DNA of 64,000 nucleotides from Desmodus rotundus (lineage: Eukaryota; Chordata; Mammalia; Chiroptera; Phyllostomidae), in NCBI RefSeq assembly GCF_022682495.2, contig NC_071388.1:179147622-179211621 (forward strand), given 5' to 3'. A program made the position numbers and the translations under genes. This document shows, one piece after another, positions 46,816 through 58,145 of this stretch; positions within the stretch are counted from its first letter, which is position 1; each line of letters opens with the position of its first letter. The notes beneath the pieces were generated by a model that had not been told where the DNA came from, made no database searches, and saw only the letters and a program-made list of their open reading frames with translations.

Positions 46816-47130
46816 GACTGCCCCAGTCAGTTTGCGCTGGTCTGACAGGAATACCACAGACTGAGTGGCTTGAACCACAGATTTGTACCCTCCCAGTTCT
46901 GGAGGCTGGGAAGTCGGAGATCAGGTGTCAGTGGGTCAAGTTCCAGTGAGCTCCCTCTTCCTGGTGGAGGGATAGGGAGCTCAAGTCTCTTTAACCCCCT
47001 ACAAGGGCACCAATCCTGGGGACTTCACCCTCAGGACCTCACACTGAGATCTAATTACCTTCCAGAGGCTTTGCCTTTGGATTAAGACTCGACAGGTGAA
47101 ATTTGAAGGAGCACATTTACTCGTAGTAGT
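46816..47130 (-). repeat. MaLR LTR (MLT1-like), antisense
   Basis: Directly after the sense LTR comes an inverted one: 'gaataccacagactgagtggcttgaaccacagatttg', 'cagttctggaggctgggaagtcggagatcagg', 'aagggcaccaatcctggggacttcaccctcaggacctcac', ending in a degraded start near 47130. The pair is arranged tail to tail, about 4 bp apart. Confidence 0.75.
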
Positions 47131-47134
47131 GACC

Positions 47135-47870
47135 CAGGAAGAAAAAGATAGAAAGCTAAAGTTTAAGAAGTTTTCTAATTTAAAACTCATTAGAACCGCT
47201 CCCCCACCCCAATTTCTATTGATCATTGGCTGAAAAATATAATTTAATTAGAATGCATTTTAATGTGCAGTGGGTGACTTGTTCTCCATGTGGGCAGGTA
47301 GAACGATCTCCTTAGTGATACAATTAGAAGAATTCCACAAGCTCACGTCTCCCGCCAAATACATCAGCTACTGCTCGCTGGTTTCTGCCTCCCCAGATAC
47401 ACTTAATGATAACTCTACCTGACCTTGAAATTGCTATTAGTATCATGGTCAGTCCTTTGATTTTTTTCTTATCAGAAAAATTCTTGTTAAAAAGAGGAAG
47501 GACACACGGGCCTGGACAATGGTGGGTGGCTGTGGGAGAGCGGTGGGAGGGCAGAGGTGGAAGAGGGGATAAAGGGGATAAATGGTGGTGGAAAAGCATA
47601 ATAAAAATGGAACTACTGAAAACCCCTGCATCAGGATTCCTTCTCCCAGCATTCAGCCATCTCTTTCGAACTGTTGATTCCTGTGCAGAAATATTATTTA
47701 CTTCCCCCCCCCAATAAAACAATGATTTGTTTTAAAAAATGGATGGGCTAGTCTTGAGGTGAGTTGATGGTTTTGTGCCGGCATTAAAAAGTTGGAAAAT
47801 GAGATTTTTGGGGTGTGGGTGACAGCAGTCCTGGGTGATTCTAGGCCAAGGTGAAAGCATATTCAGTGGC
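47135..47870. other. Intron 5, nothing recognised
   Basis: Includes a purine-rich stretch with overlapping frames on both strands (47406-47717 + and 47324-47722 -), without a recognisable product. Confidence 0.4.
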
Positions 47871-47877
47871 CCCCAGT

Positions 47878-48085
47878 TCCTTCTTTCATTCGACAAATGC
47901 TTTGGATCCCTGCTTTGGGCAGGGCCCTGTGCTAGCTGCGGGGATACACCCGTGCACATGGCGGGGGCGGCCAGCACACTCAGCTGTGTGTGGTCTTGTG
48001 GGAGATTCGGAGGTTAGAAAGGGGAAGCCATAATCAGTTATGAGATTGCAGTTGTGGCAAGTGCTCTGTCAGGAAAGAAGCTGGA
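47878..48085 (+). repeat. Ancient dispersed repeat, family not named
   Basis: 'ttcattcgacaaatgctttggatccctgctttgggcagggccctgtgctagctgcggggatac', later 'gcaagtgctctgtcaggaaagaag'; same family as 38578. Confidence 0.5.
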
Positions 48086-48109
48086 GAGGTGAAAAATAAT
48101 TTTACTTAA

Positions 48110-48345
48110 TTCAGTATATGTTGAAGGTTGGGACTATCTTTTAGCGTTTGTCCAATATGGAAAACACTAGCCACATAGTAATAAATGTAATTAAAATTAA
48201 ATGAAACCACACAATCAGTTCCTCAGTGGTGGTAATCCTATTTCAAGTGCTCAGTGGCCATGGGTGGCTGGTGATCACCATATGGGACATTAGAGATACA
48301 GAATAATTCCAGTATTATAGAAAGTTTCTTTGGCAAACACAGCCT
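48110..48345 (-). repeat. Ancient DNA-transposon-like relic
   Basis: 'taattaaaattaaatgaaaccacacaatcagttcctcagtggtggtaatcctatttcaagtgctcagtggccatgggtggctgg...' corresponds in reverse to a common mammalian element with 'agccacatgtggctattgagcacttgaaatgtggc'. Family name uncertain. Confidence 0.45.
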
Positions 48346-50925
48346 GGGCTGTAGAGTTATGCCAGAATTATGCAGTAAAATAAGAGATCCCTCAATTGTT
48401 AATTCCTTAGAAAATAGGAGATATATACATATATATACATACACACACATCAGATATATATCCGAGGAGCCCACATTTGGCTACAGGCCACAGTACAAAT
48501 CTCATCTTAGTGTGGCCTTCAGAATGAGGAATGAGACTTGGTTTTCAACTGCAGACAGAACTCCTTTTCTCATCATATTATGAATAATGAGGTTTTGAAT
48601 TCTTTGAGTGTTCATTTTTGTATTTATGAGCAATTTGTCCACAGTAACTAGGGGATTTTTATATTTTTTCCTTTCATTATAAAAACCCAACTATATAAAA
48701 TAAACATCCTGTGGTATATAAGTATGGGAGAGTTGGAGACTGTTACTTTAAAATAATACAGCAATGTCTGTATTCTCCACAGCTGAGAAAATTCATTTCA
48801 ACCTCAGTACAGCCAATCTCTATTTTTCCAAATACAAGAGAAAAAAAGAAGATAATAATATGTGGGTAGAGAAGAGGAAATCCGCCATTGTGCTTTGTTA
48901 ACACCCTTGAACTTGATTACATTAGTGGAAGACTAACTTAAAATATGCAACCCGAAGTTGAGGATTAAGAAAAGAGTACATCCTGGTGAGGGACATGCTT
49001 TTGCTGCCACTCAAGGTCACCCTTTGAAGAGAGCTGAGACAGCCCCCAGGATCCATTGATTTCTCCCTCCTGACGCACCTCTGGCAGGTGTCAGCCTAGC
49101 TCTTCGAACATGTGAATATGGCCAGTTAAAGAGTAAGGACGAGCGGCCCCTGGGATCCTGCTAGTAGATGGTCAGAGTGCTTCTGTGTTATCCCGAATAG
49201 ACCTTATGTAAATTTATAGGTAAGCTGCACACCAAGCAGCATCTGAAATCAACAAATATTGATAAACAAAGTTTCCTTAGAGGAATATTGCTTCTCAAGC
49301 CCAGGGTGACAGAGCTTTAGGATTCTGCCTAGGAGTTTAAGTCCCTGTCCCCAGCGAGGTTGCTTCACCTTGTTAAGTGGGTCATTTCTTTAACAACACG
49401 CTGTCGTTCTTGTATTAGTTTCCACTCACCCACTATGTTTCAGCTGTGGTGTTCTCTAGTTCTCCGAATAGCCCATGGTAACTTCTGCCTTCTGGGGTGA
49501 TTTTGCTTGTGGCTAAGTTTTGGATATTTTTTCCTTTCAAGTTTCTTATAAAAGAGGAAAGATGGACACGAGAAGGGTAAAATGATCTGCTGCCCCCAGC
49601 CCCGGGGCTTTCCCAAGGGGCTGCCTGGAGCGAGCCATCGCTTCCTTGGCCCTCTTCTCATTTTCATTTGGATTCTAAACGTTAGGTGCTAATGTTCATT
49701 TTGCTTCACTGGCAAGTTAAAAATGATAGAACTGTTTCCTAAGAAGACTGGAGAGTGAGGGGGGCTGGTTTTAGCTAGTGTGGTGGGTGCCTGTGTGTGT
49801 ATTCTTAGTCTCTTTGTATGCTGATAATTATAGAACTGACCTTTGCCCTCCACCCCTGTATTTCTGGTGGACATTCAGTCACGGCAGGATGGGAGGGGGG
49901 TGATGGGAAGTATCTGTGGGGTAGACCTTTCCAATTGCCCTTCAACTCATGTATCACCCTTATTGTGAATATTCATAAATGTATATTAACATTTTCTATT
50001 TGCTAAATCCTGCTAATAAGCCCTATCAAGTAAAGATCTTTATGTGTTATAACTATCAATAAATTACTTAAACTAGAGAGCTTTAGTGTCATAGTAGATT
50101 GAGTTGTGAATGTTAAAATTTTCCAAACAGCAAGTATAAAGATTATTTTATACACAGCACTGATATGTTAACCTATTTTTTATCATGTAAGTAAGCATTT
50201 ATTGGATTTTTTAGTTATCATTTTTTCTTTCACCAGTTGTGAAAGCAATAGCTAGATGTTTTTTATCTTTGAAGAGGTATAACTATTTCAATTTTGCTGA
50301 GTTATTTTTCATCTGAAAATACGTGTCTATGGTGTTCACTCCTAATTTATATGCTTCCTTATACATGTTGGTGATACATGAATGTTTTTTGATGACTTGT
50401 AAGTTTTCAGAATTCATTTGAGATCACTTTTATGTAATTAGAATGATTGAGGCTCAAATCTACATGAAAGCAGAGGAATAAACAAATGATTTTAGAAGGC
50501 AATTTTTAACCATTGCAACACAAGCTTTTGTGAACAGAGAACTCCCTAGTGAGCCCCAAAACAGGGGCACCACCTGGTGGACACAATGAGAATTCCTCAT
50601 TTTCTGGAGGTTGCAATGCATAGACTATATAAATCCCTATTTTTTTACTTTTAAGTTTAGGAAGCTTTACTTGTGTATTTAAACTAATATGTCTTACATT
50701 TTTAATTCCTGCATAACTTGTTGACTTTATTCAAGTAACAGGACTCTGAAATAAAGAGAAAAAACTATTAGGATACTAGGAAAATGAAGTGAGAATAAGG
50801 AGTCCAAGAAGTAAAGGCTTTCAGTTATTCCATTTTATATTTAGTCTTTGTCCTTTGACAATTCGTTGTTCAGCTTGTGGTTTATTCATATAAAAAGGCT
50901 TTTATAAGAGATTTCAGCTCCCCTC
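48346..50925. other. Intron 5, mostly unrecognised
   Basis: Contains an AT/CA simple-sequence patch at 48419-48465. No gene or named repeat. Confidence 0.4.
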
Positions 50926-50929
50926 CAGC

Positions 50930-52345
50930 TCCCCTACTTCCGACCTCTCTCCCTGCCTACACACCTAAGCTTCACAGGGCTGTGTTTACTCTACCCGATC
51001 CACTTCCTTCCCTCCCACACACTCCGCAGTCAACTTTAATCTGTCTTCTTCCCCTGACACCCCATGAGGTCGTTCTCACCAAGGTCACTAGTCACCTTCT
51101 TGTCACAAAAGCTTGTTAATACTTTTTAGCTTCTATCTTATTTGACTACGTGGGGACATTTCTACCTGGCTGATCACTCCCTCTTTGCATCACCACTTCC
51201 TGGGGTTTCTGGGACACCACACTCTCCCGGTCTTCCTCTTACTGCTCTGGCTCTTCCCTTGCAGGAGTTGCTGCAGGTTACCCATCGTCTCCTCTTGCAT
51301 GAGGTGCTGCTGTTCCTATGGTTCTAACCCAGGCTCTCCTCTTACTTCATCCTTTCTCTTTAGGTCATATTGTCCATGCAAATGGTTTTTGTTGTCCTCT
51401 TATGCTATCAAATCCCAACGACATATCTTTGGTGCATGTATCTCTCCTTATCTCTAGATGACCTCCACTTGCCACCTCTCCCTCTCAGCCACTCACCAGG
51501 CGTCATCACACTTTGGAGGTCTGTCAGCCCCAGCGAGGTCTCCATGTCTCAAACTGTGCTCATCCCCAGCCTATCCTCAGCGACACCTCTTGTGTCCCTA
51601 CCTGCATGAATGGATGGCAACTCAGAGTTATCCAAGCAAGAGTCCTGGGAGTTAATCCTTGATCTTTCCCCTAAATTTCCAACTATACGCAGTCCCCAAG
51701 TTTTATTGGGTAAACCTCCCAATTATCTCCCTAGAGATCTCGTTTCCATAGCTGTCACCCTGGTTCTCTTCCTATCACTTGAGTTGGTGAAAAATCTTTC
51801 TGCTCTCATACACCCCAGCCTCTCCCCTCCCCACAGCTCAGCAGCTGGGGTGACCTTTCTAAACTTAAGTCTGGCCATGGCCGTGTGCCTGCTTACAGTC
51901 CTTCCAGGGTTTCTCATGGCTCCTCCTGCAAACTGCCTAATATCCCTAAGGAGCTCTTGGTGACCTCCTTCCTCTCCAGCTGCGTGTCTCATCGCCTTCC
52001 TCTTCCATGTCCTCCTGCAGCCACACTGGACTTTTCCAGTTACTCAGCGTCACCGGCTGTGCTCTCGGGCTGAGCAAGTACATAGGCTGCCGCTTCTGCT
52101 TCAGAGGGGTCTGTACCCCTGCTCCCTGGGAGATTCACCCTGTTGTTTATACACTGCACTGGGGGCACTTTATTTGTCAGCTGAGGTGCCCCAAATTCAG
52201 AGTACCTTTTCCGACTCCACCCCTTCTCCCACCAGCTGTGCTCAGTGGGGCTGGCTATTGTGCCATTGGTCTCCACGGGAGCCTGTTCTTCCCCCATCAG
52301 ACCACTTTAATTGCTTCCTTATCTCTTTCCCACTGGAGAGTCTCT
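50930..52345 (+). repeat. L2 LINE, long fragment (ORF2 3' end and 3'UTR)
   Basis: About 1.4 kb of sense L2. Visible blocks: 'cacttcctggggtttctgggacaccacactctcccggtcttcctcttactgctctggctcttcc' (51190-51255), 'tctagatgacctccacttgccacc', 'gtgtccctacctgcatgaatggatggcaactcagagttatccaagcaagagtcctgggagttaatccttgatctttcc', 'ctgtcaccctggttctcttcc', and 'gtgacctttctaaacttaagtctggcc'. Several open frames of 60-117 codons are remnants of pyrimidine-rich L2 sequence, not genes. Confidence 0.85.
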
Positions 52346-52389
52346 CTTAATTAAACACAGCAATTTTAAACTGAGCCCTAATTAATTAT

Positions 52390-52530
52390 ATACTTTTAAT
52401 ATGAACAGTGAACGCAAAGAGCATCTAATTTAACCTTCTTGTTGAATAGAGAAGGAAGCTGCAGCCCAGAGGAGTCAGCGATTTTCCCAAGGTCACACAG
52501 CTGACTCATCATTTCTGAATCATTCTTCCC
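52390..52530. repeat. Probable MIR/L2-like fragment
   Basis: 'agagaaggaagctgcagcccagaggagtcagcgattttcccaaggtcacacagctgactcatc' is the common core found in antisense MIR-like elements; too short to assign firmly. Confidence 0.4.
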
Positions 52531-53156
52531 ACTGCAGATATCACTGTCCTCACTCTCCTTTGATTCCGGCTTTCTCTGCAAGAAGCTCAGACAGCCTGAA
52601 CAGGGATGAAACCATGGTTTAAACTCCATTTTATCTTGGTTATCAACCAATCAAAAGCTGTGATTAAAATTTTTTTAAGGCCTGTCATTTCTTATTCAAA
52701 GTAAAACTTTTTTTGGCTGAGTTATAGGGAACAGGGACTCACTCGGGCGTCTTCAGGTGAGACTGTATGTGACAGGGCAGGAAACATGTTTCCTGGGAAG
52801 GAGAGAGGCAGAGAAAGGGCCGCCTCACAGAGCCTTGGGCTGGAAGACCATGACAGCTCAGCCTGGCTGGCTGTAGGGGACTGTGCTATCCTTTCATCTG
52901 CCAGAGGATTTTGACTCGAATGCTCTGGCTTTAGAGGGGCTGAGCTCTCTCCTGTCTCTTTTTTTCCTCTGCATATTTTTCTAGCATCTCTTTCTACTGC
53001 AACTGACTAAGGCTCTTTGAATTTCCTGAGCTCACTTTCTGAGTTATTCTGATTGGTTTGACTGACTACTGTCATTGCTGCCTGGAGTCAGGCCAGCTCG
53101 TAGGTCACTGGGCAGCCACTGGTTGGCCACTCCTGGGCCCAATGTATGAATGCTCG
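52531..53156. other. Intron 5, nothing recognised
   Basis: No gene or named repeat. Confidence 0.4.
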
Positions 53157-53233
53157 GTCCAAGTTGGCTGCTCCTTAAATTCACTTTTAATAAGCAGTAG
53201 CTCATTTCATTTGATAGTTGCCATACTGTCATT

Positions 53234-53269
<36 letters not shown>

Positions 53270-53316
53270 GACCTATTGGGTAGAAAGTGCAGGAAAGTTG
53301 CCCCTTTGAGAATGTC
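53157..53316 (+). repeat. Unclassified direct duplication, copy A (with CA insert)
   Basis: Shares 'ccaagttggctgctcc', 'cttttaataagcagtagctcatttcatttgatagttgccatactgtcatt', 'aatgacctattgggtagaaagtgcaggaaagttgcccctttgagaatg' with copy B at 54451-54585. A (CA)n microsatellite (53237-53267) interrupts this copy only. Confidence 0.6.
53237..53267. repeat. (AC)n microsatellite
   Basis: About 15 AC units. Confidence 0.97.
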
Positions 53317-54450
53317 TTAGGAAGGTGGGCTCTTATAGTACATAGCAGGGCCTTCCCAGTTCAAGGTCAGCCTGGGTTAGTTTCTATAGTAAAGCTGTGC
53401 ATCTGGGCAGGATTATACATGGCTTGTCAAATGAAGTTCTGGATTCTCTACATGGTGATGATTTAAACTTCTTCTAAAAAATGTGAGTTTTTCAGTCTGC
53501 ATAGCTAAGGCCTGAATTATATTGGCTATTGAAACATGGGAATTTAATAGAAGGTTCTCTCCCACTAGTTTGGTTTTCAGTCATCTACCCCGGGACAGAA
53601 TCTGAGGCCTGGATTGAAAGAGCGTTTCGGCAGGTGTCAGCGTGACGCTCCCAGAATTGAATGGGGTTTTTCCAGGCACATACTTTTGTAAAGTTGATTG
53701 AAAAACAAGAATGTATGAATGATGATATTTGACATTCAGAAGAAATGTTTTGACAAGTGTATGTCGTAATTTAACGGTGCATGTTTCATAAAGTGGACAG
53801 GAGTAAAGCCGTGGGATGAATGGCTGTCAGGGAAGTGGTACTTAATGGCTGTGAGCTTGCTGCGGAGTTCCCTCATGTTCCTGCTGTCCGTCACTGTTTT
53901 CAGAGCGACTGGTACCGTGTGGACCTGGATGGATCCAGGATTTTCAAAAAGAGCTACGAAAGATGTTACGGACATTTGTGGACATTCAGTATGCATTTTA
54001 TATCAGGTGAAATTGCCAAATGAATGTTAATTTCATTGGATTAATAGTAGCATCATGGTTGTGTATCATGTCCTTATTTTTATGATATGCCTAGTGAGGT
54101 TTTTAGGATGAAGTATACATAGACAGGTAGATGGGAATAGATCAGTTGATTAAGCCAACATGACATAATATGGACAATTGGAAAATACAGATGCTTTTAG
54201 CTCAGCTTTTGTGCAGCATAACTTTACAAATAAACATAAGTTGAAGGAAAATGTGTTGCTGGTAGCTTGGTGCTCGGTTTGAGTCTGAGATCTGAAGCTT
54301 GAGTGAGTCTCAGGGTAGAGAAAACAGATCTTGACATCTCCTTGAAGCAACAAGCAGTCTGGTGTGTAACCAAATGCCTTGCAGGATCTGGGGCACCCAC
54401 AGGGAGTACCTCATTAATGGCCAAATCTCTAAACGGTCTTTGTGGAGGGA
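53317..54450. other. Intron 5, nothing recognised
   Basis: Lies between the two copies of the direct duplication. No gene or named repeat. Confidence 0.4.
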
Positions 54451-54585
54451 GCCAAGTTGGCCGCTCCCCAATTTAACTATTAATGAGAAGTAACCCATTG
54501 CATTTGATGGCTGCCTTGCTGTTATTAATCAAACAATGACCCACTGGTGGAGGATGCAGGGACATTGCCCCTGTGACAATGGCTT
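54451..54585 (+). repeat. Unclassified direct duplication, copy B
   Basis: 'gccaagttggccgctcc', 'ctattaatgagaagtaacccattgcatttgatggctgccttgctgttatt', 'aatgacccactggtggaggatgcagggacattgcccctgtgacaatg' aligns with copy A over about 130 bp, at roughly 75% by eye. Confidence 0.6.
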
Positions 54586-56270
54586 GTTAATAGCTATTTG
54601 GCCACCGCAACGGACATGGAACCTAGAACTCCTGCCAGCGTCAGTGGGTATCCGCAGGGCCTCTGGTGGGTCTGGCCCTGCACTCGCCGTGATGTTCTTC
54701 CAAAGGGGAGAGTTTCTGCCTCTTTAAAAGTGCTATGATTTTGCAGGGAATACAGAATAAATGTCCTTGGTAAAAGGGCACATTGAGACCAGATGCACAT
54801 AGAAGGCAGTGTCAACTGTGCCCCTGACATTGTGCAACACAGGACCAGATGTCACCCCAAACCACTTGCTTACTGAAATTTTCAGCACTGAGGAGGAGGT
54901 TACGCAGCTTGAAGGCCTTGTGTGATCCGTTCATTCTGATAGAGGGCCATTGTTATTGTATCTACACTTCTATTCTGGTATTTCTACAGATTTATTTTTT
55001 GGATGGATCAAGTAGCCAATAATTTAAGCAATGTAATCAGTAAATTTCTTAAAGTAAAACCTTACCAAGCAAATACCAGAATGCATCTTTAAAAATATCC
55101 TTCTAATATTAGTAACTGTCTCTGTAACAGCCTTTGTCTGTTTGGGGGTTTAGAGCATCCTACATCTTCCAAGCTGTTGTAAATGTTCTTTTTGAAAAGG
55201 GAAGAGCACGAGTTGGCTTAGTAGACGTTTCTATAGAAGCTCTTCTGTGTTTAGCTTATGGCACTCACAAGCATAGTATGAATTTAGATTTCAGGGTCGT
55301 TGATTTCCACGGAAAGTTAATTTGAGATACTGGAACTTTTAGCTGATGACCATCTATTCCTAAAGCTGCATTTGAAATGCAGTTAATTACCTTTGTCACC
55401 TTGCTACAGGTTGATGGTAATCTTCTGTCCTTTGTTATTAGAGCTGTCGACAGAGAGGTGGATGACCCCAGCAACAGCAAGAAAAGAGCAGACAGCAGGG
55501 GCACCAACAGGCAGCGACTCCTTGTTACTTTATCGAATTGTTCTTTTGTCAAAATGACTGCAAGAGAATTTTCAGGATGCCAGTATCGTCACACAAACCT
55601 ACATTCATGAAGCTTTCTGCAGTAGAATCACAGTTTAAAAGTTTAGCTCGGGATTTTCTATTATTCAGCTCACTGGGGTTGAGGCGATTGTGTTGACATT
55701 TTCTCTAAGTGGATTAGGCTTGCAGGCATTTGCCCAAAGCAGACAGATGGCTTCTTAACCAGAGCACCCTCGCGGGGACCTGTCTTATGGTATCTTTAGA
55801 AATAGAGTGGGTCTGTCACAAAAGATAATGTTTGTCATTAATTTCTTTTGGTGACAGATGATTTCAGTACATTTTTACTTTCTCATCTGGATCAAATGAA
55901 ACAGCTGTTTAAATTTTTTTTTTTTTAATTTCAATAGTGAGAAATGCTTTGGTGTTTTACACTGAACAATGTTGTAACTTCTAAATTACAAGAAAAGAAG
56001 CTTGTGGAGTGCGGAGGATGACATGTTCTGGGGGTCCCCATGTCAGTGCAATTGTTACTCTTTTTAATTTAATCACTATGGGGGCTTTTATAGGACCGGT
56101 GGGTGATCAATCTTGAATTTTATTCTCATTAACAGTTGATTCCCACCCCTTCACCAGCTTGTCCTTTTTAAGTTTCAGAGTGGTTTTGTTTCCTCAACTC
56201 GATAAGGTAAAGTGCAGTAGACATCCATAACATTATCATTATTGATACCAAAACATTTCATTTATGTAAA
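54586..56270. other. Intron 5, nothing recognised
   Basis: No gene or named repeat over about 1.7 kb. Confidence 0.4.
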
Positions 56271-56274
56271 CCTT

Positions 56275-56520
56275 TTAATTTTCTGTTTATACAGTAATAA
56301 CAATAGTGTATAAACATTAGTTTGCCATGTATCCCAGGCATTATTCTGAATGAGTCACCTGTATTGTCTTTATTAATCTCACAATAAGCCTAGAGATGGG
56401 TGTAATTACTACAGCATCTTATGGATGAGAAGACCGAGGCACCTAACGACCTTGTCCAAGGTCAAAAAGCTAAGAGGTAGTGGAGCCAGGATTTAAAACC
56501 AGGTAGTCTGATGGTGGAGG
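56275..56520 (-). repeat. MIR SINE, near complete
   Basis: Antisense MIR: 'gccatgtatcccaggcattattctgaatgagtcacctgtattgtctttattaatctcacaataagcctagagatgg', 'atggatgagaagaccgaggcacc', 'ccttgtccaaggtcaaaaagctaagaggtagtggagccaggatttaaa'. Confidence 0.85.
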
Positions 56521-56598
56521 TCACAGAATACATTCACCTATTGAACAGCAATATGGTTATTATATGAGAGACCAAACTGTTATTATGTGAGAGAAATC

Positions 56599-56627
56599 AG
56601 AGAATCCCCGAGAATCCCCGAGAATCA
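56599..56627. repeat. Short tandem repeat of agaatccccg
   Basis: Two and a half copies of a 10-bp unit. Confidence 0.9.
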
Positions 56628-56629
56628 GT

Positions 56630-57645
56630 ACTGCTTCCTCCCTCCTGGAGTTCTGGCTCTGCCACTTGGCTGTGTGTGCTGCTGTCACCGGCAGCCAACT
56701 TGGACGTGAGGTTGTTAGGGGCTCACAGGCCCTGCAAGGAGCTTCCGTGTCCTGGAGACCTGAGAACTGAGGAGTCCTCACCTTAACAGCATCCTTTAAA
56801 ATGCCCAGCTGGTGCAGGTGACGAAGTTGATTCTTACAAAATCTTCTTTTCTGGATCTGATGTATTAGGGCTTATGAGGACACCTTTGAAATGAAGACCA
56901 AGCGTCTTCTCCACGTTTCTTCCACATACGAAATCTTCTCCCATTGCTTTCGTACTTGAGGTTTCTGAACATTTGGCTCAGATTAAAATGATTACATTCT
57001 TCCAAACTCTGAAATTTGCCACACTGAAGGCAGAAATCAGACATCACAGTGTTTTTATGGGACATTCATGGGGTTCTATCAAATTATTTTTTTTTCAAAC
57101 TAAATAGGTCTTAAGCTGTTTTTTCTTTGTATTCTAAGATCTAATAGATGAGATGTTCAACATATCACATGATGTATCTAAATACAGTGAAGAAAAGACA
57201 TTTATTGGCCTGGGAAACAGGCATTATTAGTTATTTCTTTCATACTTCTTTCCTGTGTGAACCTGGGCAATATATTTATTTAGTTTTCTTGAGTCCATTT
57301 CTTGATTTATAAAGTTAAACAAATGGTATCAATAGTTGTCCTTCTAATGTTTCAAAAATTTGAAATAATTGCTAAGAACTCTTAGCAGAACAAAATCATA
57401 CTGTCGTTAAAAAATACTTTATTAAGTATATTCTACTCTCAGTGTTGCTTAGGTATAAATATCAAGGAAATGAAATAAATTCTAAGTAAGTAAAATATAA
57501 GAAAAAAATGGAATGTATAGGCCATTTTTGATGCTGTTCCATAGAGGCAGTGTCCTTCTAGAACGTTCTCCTATACTATTTGTAGCTATATCTGTAAGAC
57601 AGTAGAAGGATTGAGGACTCAAGGTGCTAGCATCAAAAGATTCTC
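56630..57645. other. Intron 5, nothing recognised
   Basis: No gene or named repeat. Confidence 0.4.
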
Positions 57646-57648
57646 ATA

Positions 57649-57877
57649 CTCTGTTTCACAGGGGGCAAACACAAGGCCAACGGCTGAATCCAGCCCTCCA
57701 TCCTGCTGTATCTGTCCCGGCACCTTGTTCCTACCCGGTGGCAGCGCTGAGCTCTCACTTAACTGTTAAGGAGTAGTTACATTTATACAGTCCTAAAATT
57801 GCATTCGTCCCTTTGAAGGCCACTGCAAGGCTGATGTGGCCCCCAGTGAAAATGAGTTTGACACCCCTGCTCTATTT
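57649..57877. mobile_element. hAT MITE related to 21930-22136, asymmetric copy
   Basis: The right half (about 57760-57869) matches the MITE at 21938: 'cttaactgttaaggagtagttacatttatacagtcctaaaatt', 'cctttgaaggccactgcaaggctgatgtggcccccagtgaaaatgagtttgacacccctg'. The left half is different ('cagggggcaaacacaaggccaacggctgaatccagccctcc'), so the long palindrome is lost. An imperfect 8-bp TSD (ctctgttt at 57649-57656; ctctattt at 57870-57877) supports its boundaries. Confidence 0.75.
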
Positions 57878-57919
57878 TACTCGTTATAAGATGTCTAGAG
57901 AGAAACAAAGGTTCTTCTC

Positions 57920-58145
57920 TATCCTTCACGTTGTTGCTCAGTTGTCACTGACACAGGGAAGCCTTGCCTGATCTTCTAGACCCCATGTTCTCACGGTGTC
58001 ACATTCCTTTTCTTTAAGCACGTAGCACAGCTTGTGTTTGGACATAACTTTATTTTTATGACTGTTTGATTTATGCCTGTATCCCTAATTAGACTTAAAT
58101 TCTGTGTGGTCAAGAAGGGCGTCTTCATAGCATCCCCAGTGTAGT
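57920..58145 (+). repeat. L2 LINE 3' part, upstream piece of a split copy
   Basis: 'gggaagccttgcctgatcttctagacccc', 'cacgtagcacagcttgtg', 'gatttatgcctgtatccctaattagacttaaattctgtgtggtcaagaagggcg' to 'catccccagtg'. The expected ending resumes at 59520. Confidence 0.75.

Noticed and set aside
50877..52354. A cluster of 60-117-codon frames suggesting a new gene
   Set aside because: The sequence follows the block order of an L2 LINE, and the frames are remnants of its pyrimidine-rich sequence.
53237..53267. CRISPR-like or regulatory tandem array
   Set aside because: It is a plain AC dinucleotide microsatellite. No spaced direct repeats of CRISPR type occur anywhere in the window.
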